From positions 80,332,160 through 80,396,159 of the forward strand of contig NC_088202.1 of the NCBI RefSeq assembly GCF_037126465.1: DNA of 64,000 nucleotides, written 5' to 3'. Within the stretch, counting starts at the first letter, position 1; each line of letters starts with the position of its first letter. Positions 55,227 to 64,000 of the stretch are shown piece by piece. Under the pieces are notes generated by a model. That model was not told the DNA's origin, did no database searches, and saw nothing but the letters and a program-made list of their open reading frames with translations. This DNA comes from Ornithodoros turicata. Taxonomy: Eukaryota; Arthropoda; Arachnida; Ixodida; Argasidae. A program made the translations under genes and the position numbers.

Positions 55227-55350
55227 CTGTGCTCGTGCCAGAGTAATACTATTGCATAAAAATAAGTGCTGACACGCTGAAACGTACCGATTCTCTAAAG
55301 CATATAAGCACTTATTTTGATGCAATAGTATTACTCTGGTAGGAGCACAG
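55227..55350. mobile_element. 124-bp palindromic MITE
   Basis: CTGTGCTC...CCAGAGTAATACTATTGCAT at 55227 folds on ATGCAATAGTATTACTCTGG...GAGCACAG ending 55350; arms of about 44 nt with two or three mismatches around a 36-nt centre. A (CA)n tract follows (55369-55392). No TSD seen. Confidence 0.75.
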
Positions 55351-57902
55351 GGCCTCCTGGCCGCAGAAACACACACACACACACACGCACGCACGCGCAC
55401 GAAGAACGACTTCAAGAGTGCCATCGGGTGTATGCTGAAAGAAACACTTAAAAATAAAACATTAAAAAACTCACGTTTAAAATTCCACCCATCCACATCC
55501 ATCTGCTCAAATAAACAATTTAAGAATCCATGATCCTAAAATCCACACTGTCAAAATAAATCATAGTTAGGGGAAGCGGGGAAGTCTGCCGTACGTTTGT
55601 CTGTGGGCAACAGGATGTTCTATTCAACGCATTCCACAATATTGACGTTCTCTATTCACATCTGTTCCCTAATAAAGTATGTTTCTTCCAATAATAGTTG
55701 AGGAAATCGAAATATCCAGCTTGAGAGTGAGACGCCGCCGCCTATGAATACAGGAATAACACACACATTACTGAGTTGAGCTAGTGGAACAATGCCATTC
55801 CCATATACGCTGGAAGGCCTCATGGCATAAAGGGATTAGTGTTGTATAGGTTCCCTTGTTCGTTCCCTTGTTTTCTCCACGCACTCAGGGATATGATGCC
55901 TACGTAGTCATGGCACCTGGAAGTGGTGAATGCATGGACGACTACACGTGGGTTCAAGCTGGCTGAGACTTCGAATCCGTCCCCTTCTTTACTGTTCTCC
56001 CTTAGAGTAAAAATACAAACATACGAAGTACGTAGTCACGGAGAACGTGCACACATCCCACTGCCAGTAGAGCGAAATTATCGTTCTGAGATGAATGCTC
56101 ATTCCAAGAGCTAAGAGCGTGCTATTTTCCGACGTGGACGTAGAAAACCTCGGCTGTCCACCAATTAGAGAGGATGGATTCATTTTGCGAAGTTTATTTT
56201 TCAGAGTCATTTTGACCACCTTGGTATTTACACGATTTATTTTCAAATGTTTATTTTAGAATTTGGATTTTTAAGACATTTATTTTTCAACGTTTTATTT
56301 TTAAATGGGTTTACTTAATGCTTTAAATGACTATTGCACCCACCGAATACGCGAGAGACTACTCTGTGATGCTCCCCAGTGGAAGGTTCGTCGCGTGCAA
56401 ATTGTACACCTAGAAACGACTGTGAAAAACATGTACGCGTAGACATAGTCGTTATATTTTCTGCTAGAGTCACGAAAAGCGCCGCTGAACTTGAACACGT
56501 CAAGTTCATGTAGCAATTACTTTGACAACAGTCTTACTTAACATCGGCGATTTGGAGGTATATGGATATCGTTTCAGTTGGGGGGGGGGGGGTATTCCGT
56601 GTTGGTGCACGAAGCACAACCGCTTTCAGTTGTAGCGTATGCGCTTTGGAAACAACATGTGCGTTGTTTTCATTAGCCTATAGTAAACACGCAGCCATAA
56701 ATGGAAAATGCACCCCGGTTGTCGGAACCGACGAACATGGTTCTTCCCAGGCTTTTGGCTTCGATGCAGCGTCCTTACACAGCGAACGACGAAAACCTTC
56801 GAGTATAAGCGACCTCGGAGTACACAAGGGCATGTCGCTCGTTTGTTTATTACCTTATAGTAGACCTTTCAGAGTTACCTACAGGCTAAATGTGAATATG
56901 AGAGTTGAGAAATGGATTTGTTGTGTCGCGTTGCAGAACTTAGATTCGCTTCCCGCTAGAGACCTCTGCTCTTGCAAGTCATCGGGCTTGACGTATAACT
57001 TTTGCCTTGGGCGGTGACTGGTTTATAGAAATAAAGCGCAAGCGCCAATTCTATAAAACAACGTTCGTGTGAAGTCTCAGACATCTAGAACATACGTGAT
57101 AAAGTGTCACTGCTGACCAGATCTCGTGTCTTCACAATCCTATCGAATTTATGCCATCACAACCTACATGTATCACCTGCTTCCCAATGTGTTCTCCCAA
57201 AATAAATTGCTCCTCAATGGGACGCGGGAGTATCATAAAATTAATTTCTGATTTTGAGAAGTGTGACATCATGGGGTGCATAGGCGTCTGACAGCGTTGC
57301 TTCTTGAAGGTCAATTTGCGCACAAGGGTGACACAAACCCGCCATTGTTGTAACTACCCTCAAGCGGGTGCTTTTGGCAAAGCTGCCATCTTGTCCTGGT
57401 CGCACGTCATAGAAAACGTCATTGTTTTGCCAGCGTAAACTATGCGGTACTTCTTCCGCAACATATGGAACCTCATTTCTCCTTAGTTTAAGTACATCGC
57501 ATCGGTTGAGTCTTAACGCGCGGTCGTCGTCACATCTTTGGAAGTCGTCAACAGTACGAGGCCTTATGTGCAAAACTGCGAGATTATCGGATAAAAATAA
57601 TTATCGTGATCGAAAGACATCCAAAACGTTGCGCAGAAACAACAACCTCATTGTTTACAAACGGTTTGGCCGCCGATCATGGGCGCCGCCAGCTTTAAGG
57701 TCACGCGTGCTTCGACGTTTGCTTTGACGTGCAACCAGGACCTGTCCAGGATGCATTGCGTTCGCCCAGCACGCTTTCGTCTACGGAGCTATACATTGGA
57801 TGCCACACCTGTGGATTTGCGTCTCGTCAATACAGCTGCTAGCTCTCTTCCAAAGTAGGAGGAGACGCGCTCTGTTGCTGGGAGACAGACGACAGTGACG
57901 AC
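55351..57902. other. Long unassigned stretch with AATAAA words
   Basis: 55445-55565 is rich in AAAATAAA/TAAAAT words and 56185-56325 in the complementary TTTATTTTT; they may be the two ends of one ~890-bp element, but no TIR or TSD was found. G13 run at 56580-56592. An open frame at 56562-57017 has no recognised domain. No gene called. Confidence 0.4.
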
Positions 57903-57988
57903 TGACGACAGTGACGTAGACGTAGACAATTACGAGTGACGACAGTGACGTAGACGTAGACAGTTACGAGTGACGACAGTGACGTAGC
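57903..57988. repeat. 34-bp minisatellite, 2.5 copies
   Basis: TGACGACAGTGACGTAGACG starts at 57903, 57937 and 57971 (period 34). Units differ by one base. Each copy holds the palindrome-rich TGACG/CGTAGACG core. Confidence 0.93.
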
Positions 57989-58174
57989 ATACTCTTGGAC
58001 AGTCCGAGGCTATAATGGTCTCGCGGGTTCTTTCGAAAATTCGCGGACGTGCGCAATTTTCACTGACGGCATTCACATTTTGCGTACTGAGTCATTGAGT
58101 GAGCTTGATTTGATACGAGTACTGGCACTTTAAAACGTTTATTTATATTTACAATTCTTATGTCATTTAATATA

Positions 58175-58700
58175 CAGGGTGTTTCACCTAACGTGATAAA
58201 AAATCGTATTAGAAAGTCTACTTGTGCCGGAACATTATGGGGTCAACGCTATTTATCTCGGGGAAGATTTTACGATGACTTCTGAGCACATTTATCGAAT
58301 TTAATTCGCGAGAAATTGAATTTTCCCAATTGAACTTCGAGTACGTACCTCACGTTTTCTTTTTCTTTTTTTACAGATACAGAAAGCACATGCCGGATTT
58401 ACCCCACTTTATTACGACATACATTCACTACAGTAAATTGTAAAAAAAACAGTAAAAAAACACTAAATTGTATCATTTTTCAGTTAATTCTTGAACTGTG
58501 CTGGGACTGTACCACAGGGCTTGCCCTCACAGTCCCGCTTTGTGTACATTTTTGCAAAATTGACTAAATAAAGATTACGATTACTGCTACAATGGCAATA
58601 GACAGAAAAAAATTGCGAAAACCGTTGTTTCGAGGCGCGCAAATTGCCGGCTGCGCTCAGATCTCAGATAGAGGCCAGGAGGCCATGTACTTTCCCTTTC
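58175..58700 (+). mobile_element. TA-flanked MITE, left end and body
   Basis: TA-CAGGGTGTTTCACCTAACG at 58173, then AGAAATTGAATTTTCCCAAT, TTGAACTTCGAG, TTTACAGATACAGAAAGCAC and, after about 160 bp of other sequence, CGTTGTTTCGAGGCGCGCAA (58622). Landmark order equals that at 36896-37170. The sequence 58440-58590, ending ACTAAATAAAGATTACG, looks like a retroposon 3' tail inserted in the MITE. The right TIR is not seen. Confidence 0.65.
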
Positions 58701-58774
58701 ACTTTTCCAAGCTTCTGCTGATAACGGGTGCGTTTTCTTATTCAACGCTGGCGACTCGGAGTTACTGTAAACGT

Positions 58775-58955
58775 ATTTTTATTCGCGATGTATTAATTTT
58801 CGCGAATCTTGAGACCGCTAAAAATCGCGAGAAATTGTACTCGCGAACACAGCTTGACGTTTATTCCGCGAAAGGAAACAGCCCTGCAATCGCGAAATTA
58901 ACTACTCGCGAACAACTTCGCAAATGACTGAATGCGCGATTCACGAAAATTAAAT
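58775..58955. repeat. TTCGCGAA word array
   Basis: Nine or ten variants of the palindromic word TTCGCGAA/TCGCGA in 180 bp, with spacing of about 15-30 nt and AT-rich spacers. Not a head-to-tail satellite; resembles the subterminal word arrays of other elements in this window. Confidence 0.8.
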
Positions 58956-59139
58956 TAATACATCACACTAAGCAGGCGCAAAATGACCAGAGTAGCGGAA
59001 AAGAGGTCATAACTCTGCGGCGACAAGGGACACGGGGTAAGCTGGAGTTATGACGTCACACACACGGGCGTGCGACTTTGTCGTCTGCTATACACGACAG
59101 TTGGCCCACTTCTGCTTTGTCTTGACCGAGTTTTGAAGA
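58956..59139. other. Unassigned
   Basis: Short stretch between two word arrays; nothing recognised. Confidence 0.4.
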
Positions 59140-59280
59140 GTGTATCTCATTACTGCCGAAAGTGTCATTACGGCCGATAATACTTTAAATTCCCAAGTGT
59201 CTCATTATGGCCAAAGTCTCAATACGACCGAAGGTAGCCTCATTACGGCGGAAGATGTCTCATCACGACCAAAAATCAAA
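59140..59280. repeat. TCTCATTACGGCCGAAG word array
   Basis: Five to six degenerate copies of (T)CATTACGGCCGAA with GTCTC between them, spacing 18-35 nt. Confidence 0.8.
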
Positions 59281-59460
59281 ATGTGTATTGTAACCTGCAT
59301 TAATATGCAATGTTGCAGCCAGGTATGGATATACATTTAGCAGGGTATAAGCCATGGAGTGTGTCCTGGTTAGGATATTAAATAAAACCAAGTAAACTTG
59401 TGTAGTACGAGTTCAATACAATTCCAATATAATGTAGCACAAACTAAATACACAAAATGC

Positions 59461-59562
59461 TTACACAATAGAAGTCACGCTCTAAGACAAGCTAAAACAA
59501 GAGTAATGTGCTTACACAACAGAAGTCACACTCTAAGACAGGCTAAAACAAGTGTAATATTC
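59461..59562. repeat. 51-bp tandem duplication
   Basis: CTTACACAATAGAAGTCACG at 59461 repeats at 59512 as CTTACACAACAGAAGTCACA; both copies contain CTCTAAGACAAGCTAAAACA with one or two changes. Possibly part of the 3' UTR of the LINE that ends at 59589. Confidence 0.85.
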
Positions 59563-59588
59563 CCAAAGAATCCCACAAAAGAACGCCA

Positions 59589-62500
59589 CTAAGGGAGCCA
59601 GTGGCAATTCAAGGAGACACGGCCGCGGCGGACACTAATGTGCCGTGTCGACCATCTTCGGAGGAACTCTGTCTCTCCAAGTGTAACAAACTGGGTCTCG
59701 AAGAAAATGACCACCTGCTTGTGGAGCGACATGAGGAGAGGGTACTGAACGCGAAGCCGCCTGCTTTGAGCTACCGCTCTGCATCTGTTCTTCCACAAGA
59801 CGTACCTTGCCACTGCAACGAGCAGAAGAACAAACCTGTCCCTGATCCGGTGCCCTAAACGGTAGCGGAACGGGAAAACCCGGCAAACGAGAGTCCAAGA
59901 CATCGTTGCTACAACGTTGTCGTCTAACACGTGAGACACTGATTCAATGTTGGGACAATTCGGACAAAGGGAGGTATTGGTAACACCCCACCGATTTAAG
60001 CGATCACGCGTAGGTAGAACTCCCCAGGCCGCCTTCCAGAAAAAGTCACAGACTTCGCGCGGGAAATTGTCGGGCCGGATATCACCGCACGATAGACCCA
60101 GGTTTCCAAAGTTATCCGGTCGGAGTTCATCCAAGAGACATAGCACTTCGGAGATACGTGATGCAGGGACTGATCGAGGATCGACCTGAGGGTCCTGAGC
60201 ATGTATGTCGCAAAATCGCTCTTCGATACGTCGATAAAACAGGGACGGGGAAGTGGCTTCAGGGTACCTATTCCCTAGTCCGCGAGGAACTAATGCTCTG
60301 CGAAAGTGTCCCATCCAGTACAATGCAAGCGCACGCGCTGAATGCTCAGTATCGTCAAGAACACGAAGGACCGCCCAGTGCAAGGACAAGCAGCCCAGTG
60401 CAAGGGCAAGCAGTGTACAAAAAGTAGAAATGCACGGGAGGCTCCAGCCTCCCTGAGATGCGGCTGTTGTAGGACCGCGCGTCTAACAAGAGCTGTTCTT
60501 TTTCCCCAAAAGAAGGAAAAAATCACCGAAGAAACCCTAGTGCATACAGCACGGGGCGGTATAGCAACCCGGGAAACGAACCACAGCTCAATACATAGCA
60601 CATTCTTGATTAGATATGCACGCTCCTGAAAAGGTAGGTCAGACCTACTGATTATCGAAACCTTGCGTTCAACGTCCTGAAGCAGGGAATCCCAGTTTTC
60701 TCGTGCCACGCCCCGTTGGTCAAACACTTACCCAGGATTCGAAGGGATAAGCACTGCTCTATACTGCCCAAGAAGTTGCCACTAAAACCAGCAACTGGCA
60801 ATGCCTTACTTTTTGTATTGTTAAGCCGGACACCAGAAAGACGTGAATACTCGCGAAAAATCTGAAGCGCTTCGCACAGGCTATCACTGTCCCTGAGAAA
60901 GAGTGTAATGTCATCTGCCCATACGCAGATACCACCACCGAACCGCCGCAGGGGAGCGGAAACCCACGAATACGAGGGCAAGCAGCAAGCCTACGTAACA
61001 GCGGGTCTATGCACAACACGAACAGCATTGGGGATAACGGGCACCACTGACGAACCATACGTGTTATTGAAAACGGCTGCGCGATGTTGCTGTTAACGAC
61101 GAGGTCACTTGTCAAGTCTGAGTACAACGACCGAAGCAGAGAGATGAAGGCTACAGGAAAGCCAAACATACGCAGAACACCAAAAAGATAATAATGCTCC
61201 ACGCGATCAAAGTCCTTCGCGTGATCAAACGAGACGACTGAACGAGGCTGGTGAAAGCTGTTGGCATATTCAATGGCATCTCGTGTCAATAGCAAGGACG
61301 AGAAGATAGTTCTGCCCAAAACTGAGCAGGTTTGGAATGGAGAGACGAGGTAGGGAAGCGCATTCCTCAAACGTGTTACGATAAGTGAAGCAAGGATCTT
61401 GTAATCATTATTCAGCAACGTAGGACGCCAGGATTGTGGCGAGTTGCTATCGCCACCCTTCGGAATAAGGTCAATGCGACCATGCTTGAAAGAAGGCGGA
61501 AGACGGTGCTCTTGTAGAAATCTAGTGAACAACGCAACCATAGACAGACCCAGGGCTGTCCAAAAGTATTTGTAGAACGGCACAGGCAGCCCGTCTGTGC
61601 CCGGAGCAGAAGAGACTTTTTGTTCAGCAAGGACGGCTTTAACTTCTGATAAGGTCACAGAACAACACAATGCCGATCCCAAATCATCTGGCAGTTCGGG
61701 CAACGAAGCCAGGAAACGTAACATATCTTCGCCAACCTCGCTTTCCTGGCTCTCAGAAGAGAACAATTGTGCAAAGAAAGTGCGAAATACTTGAACGATG
61801 TCTGATGGGGCAGAGGAGACAGACCCATCCGCCATGCGTACTTGTTCGACATGGCTCTGTCGAGGTTGGCTAAGTTATGCATGTAGCGCAACACGTCGGG
61901 GTCCAAGATAGGACGGTTGCGGTTGAACATAACTGCCGCAGTCCGGGACGAGAAGCGCAAAGCTCGCGGTAATAGCGCTCTTTCAGGATGTCCAGATACT
62001 CTTGCGTGAACAACGTAAGGGGCCCTCCATGTTTCACTGTGAGCATTCGACGACGAAGTTCATTTAAATGATCAGTGAGAGCAACCTTCCTGCGTCTACC
62101 AGCTGCGATCAAAAGCTCTGACCAGTGCCGCTTAAGGGTGTCCCAGACGACCGGGTCGAAGTCTATCTCACGCAAAGAGTCACGGATTGCCACCTCTACT
62201 TCTGAAGTAACTTCAGGATCGTGTAATATTGCACTATCTAGCCTCCACCAGCCGGGCCCTCGAATTTCAAAAGTCGAGAGATCCAGCGCGACGAAAAAAG
62301 GTACATAATCTGAAATATATCCCACCGAGACAGGGAACGGTGACGTTCGGCATTGAACGATGCAGTCAGCGTATTCACTAGGCACATATGCTCTGTCCAG
62401 GAGACTAAACGAGTTCCCACGGGACCAAGTGTAGTTGAACTGGTTGCCATACAAATGGACCCAGGCATCAGTTAAGGAATACTGCTGCACTATTCGCCTC

Positions 62501-62740
62501 AGTTCACGCGCGTTCCACGTAGGCCGGCCGTAACCTGAACCAGATACATCCCTGCGAGAGTCTAAAACACAGTTAAAATCTCCTATTAATATAAGTGGAT
62601 GCGGTTGAAGCATGAACGAGTGCAACTTTTGAAAAAAAGCGTTAGATAACCCAGGACGAGCGGGCCCGTACACGTTAAGAACACGAACTTTACAGTTTGC
62701 GATGTAAATATCAAGACACACTACGCGGCCCGCAGCGTAT
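59589..62740 (-). pseudogene. L1/Tx1-like LINE ORF2 relic: endonuclease, reverse transcriptase, zinc knuckle
   Basis: The longest coding relic here. From 62740 on the minus strand: APE-type endonuclease lacking its N-terminus, with VRVLNVYGPARPG, LILIGDFNCVLDS (~62575), LLDRAYVP and ISDYVPFFVALD (~62340; usual S-D-H has S-D-Y). Linker FNRNRPILDPDVLRY (~61900). Reverse transcriptase: SAPGTDGLPVPFYKYFW (~61590), VVSFDHAKDFDRVEHYYL (~61230; expected Lys-Ala-Phe), RQWCPLSPMLFVLCIDPLLR (~61040; usual R-Q-G), VWADDITLFLRD (~60920, catalytic Asp pair intact). Then LQDVERKVSIISRSDLPFQE and, near the end, FFWKAAWGVLPTRDRLNRWG with CPNCPNIESVSHVL (zinc knuckle, ~59970). Stop at 59589. Frameshifts near 61940, 61820, 60970, 60750 and 60390 break it. 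Tx1-like grouping is inferred from the FWK...LPT-x-DRL-x-RWG segment. Confidence 0.9.
60377..60416. repeat. 20-bp direct duplication inside the LINE
   Basis: GCCCAGTGCAAGGACAAGCA is followed at once by GCCCAGTGCAAGGGCAAGCA. It lies at a frame break of the minus-strand LINE protein and adds residues there, so it is probably a post-insertion slippage event. Confidence 0.8.
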
Positions 62741-62820
62741 ACACATATTGTGAGACAAACAGTATGTTATCATACCGCAGCGTAAACACATATTGTGAGA
62801 CAAACAGTATGTTATCATAC
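62731..62820. repeat. 45-bp tandem duplication at the LINE 5' break
   Basis: CGCAGCGTATACACATATTG at 62731 repeats at 62776 as CGCAGCGTAAACACATATTG; both continue TGAGACAAACAGTATGTTAT. It overlaps the point where the endonuclease reading frame of the LINE begins. Confidence 0.92.
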
Positions 62821-62840
62821 CACAGAATAATGACAGCATA

Positions 62841-64000
62841 TTGTAGTGTTGTGATGTTGCTGTGAAGCAGGCTACTATGTGGAGTTAGCTACTTGTGGAG
62901 AGCTAGATGAATATTTGCTTTGTTGTGACGTTTTTGTAGTCATCCTACAGTCACTGGCCGAGAAGGAACACCTATCTCAGTCAACATCAGCTTCGCCTTA
63001 CAATGGTACAATTCTTGCTTCTGGAAAACCTCCCCACTTCATCATCACAATATATATGTTGTGGTTGTTGCTTCTGGAATGAGTAAACCTGCATGAAGGA
63101 AACGGCAACCGTGAACAGGCTAGAGTATTAAAACAAAACAGGCACTGACTCTACATGGCTGGTTTAATGTGCACAAGCTGCATACGTGTTGATATGTGCC
63201 CGTTATTTCATACAAGGCTAACATAAATCTTCATCTAGACAAAAAAATGACAAGCCTTAAAAATGTGACTTCCAGGTAAACACAGAGCATGACCATAAGA
63301 TGAATTTAGTTTCATTAGTTCATGCACTTAATAGAAACATGTGAATACCAAATAATGATACATTACTGCTTCATGCAGTGCATTTTAGGCGGCTTATTTT
63401 CAATCGAAGAACCACGAAATGTTCCAGCGGTTTATTTTGCAACGGGGATTTCGATCACTGATTTTTTCTAACGAAAGGAAATGGCCATGTAAACGGTTCG
63501 TTTTTACCTGAAAGAGGCAAATAACGTTGGAAATGAAACAAGAATGAGCGTCGTATGTTATGTGAAAGACATAAAAATTAACTTTTATCGACGATTTATT
63601 CAAGATGATCCGTCATGTTTACTGAGGTGGCAGTTACAATTCGGCGGCACAGTATGATGCCGGGACCGCCTCGAGACCACACCCGCATCCCCCTTCCCTT
63701 CCCAAATCTACCGTGACCTAACCTGTACGAACCTAACCTAACGTTTCCTACATTTCACAAGGTGGCAGTCTTCAAATCCGTTATGCTCAGCTAGACCATG
63801 TTTCTCTTGTTGTATAAGTGCTTCAGATGGTGTTACTCAAATGCAAATAAAAAGGTTCCAGACCACACGATTTTATAATTCTTAAATTTTTACTTTCCTT
63901 GTATGACCCTATTTCACTCCTTAAAGTTAGTTGGTCAGTTAAGTTAGTTATTTACCTTTCAAACGATTTCACTAATTTTTAAAACCGCGTGGCCCCAACG
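62841..64000. other. Unassigned, no gene seen
   Basis: About 1.1 kb to the window edge. No coding domain or element end recognised. AACCTAACCTAACG at about 63739 is too short to call interstitial telomere repeat. Confidence 0.4.

Noticed and set aside
56562..57017. 151-codon open frame on the plus strand with several cysteines
   Set aside because: Considered as a zinc-finger or transposase N-terminus, but cysteine spacing fits no family I know and it starts in a G13 run.
63735..63760. Interstitial telomere repeat (CCTAA)n
   Set aside because: Only two or three imperfect units; the same short string occurs within the fold-back MITE, so it has no telomeric meaning here.

Overview
This window looks like intergenic, repeat-dense DNA from an arthropod, most probably a chelicerate of the tick type. 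That reading rests on the mix of families: tRNA-derived SINEs with a conserved AAGAACCCCAGGTGGTC-like body (resembling the Ruka SINE of ticks), BEL/Pao LTR elements, Penelope-like elements (PLEs), several non-LTR LINE lineages, hAT elements, TA-flanked (mariner-type) and TTAA-flanked (piggyBac-type) MITEs, mono- and dinucleotide tracts, and intron/UTR-like AT composition. The species assignment is an inference. I found no convincing host protein gene, rRNA or intact tRNA, and nothing bacterial (no operons, CRISPR, IS elements or ribosome binding sites). Nearly every open frame is a short chance frame; the recognisable coding sequence is decayed transposon protein.

Layout. 0-5 kb: two nested hAT-like elements of one family (1704-4722 containing 2174-3901), both with visible 8-bp target duplications; a perfect 74-bp-arm hairpin lies inside. 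4.9-10.9 kb: LINE remains (RNase H/zinc-knuckle 3' ends and a reverse transcriptase split by sequence holding two palindromic MITEs). 10.9-12.5 kb: two back-to-back tandem duplications, (TA)12 and a small MITE. 13-14 kb: a hAT-like element. 14.5-25 kb: LINE and SINE scraps, a CTCACTCA-word array, a TTAA MITE and an AATTACC-word array. 27.6-30.9 kb: a hAT element whose decayed transposase is split by a 5'-truncated LINE, itself split by an 899-bp fold-back MITE. 34.5-35.9 kb: a chimera of two BEL/Pao elements. 39.3-44.6 kb: a PLE with inverted terminal repeats, hammerhead-like motifs and a GIY-YIG endonuclease remnant, whose 3' repeat is split by a 3.27-kb hAT-like element with a perfect target duplication. 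45.2-45.8 kb: a second TTAA MITE. 46.4-50.7 kb: a 5.35-copy tandem array of an ~799-bp unit carrying a SINE. 51.7-55.4 kb: minisatellite, LINE 3' end, a second PLE remnant, a TRIM-like LTR element and a palindromic MITE. 57.9-59.6 kb: minisatellite and word arrays. 59.6-62.7 kb: the longest coding relic, an L1/Tx1-like LINE on the minus strand with endonuclease, reverse transcriptase and C-terminal zinc knuckle, broken by frameshifts.

The most general observation is that many elements here carry ~100-350 bp arrays of one short degenerate word at or near their ends, each family with its own word. Four examples have recognisable ends, three of them with target duplications, so the orphan arrays are candidates for ends of undescribed elements. 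Nothing here amounts to a new multi-gene system.
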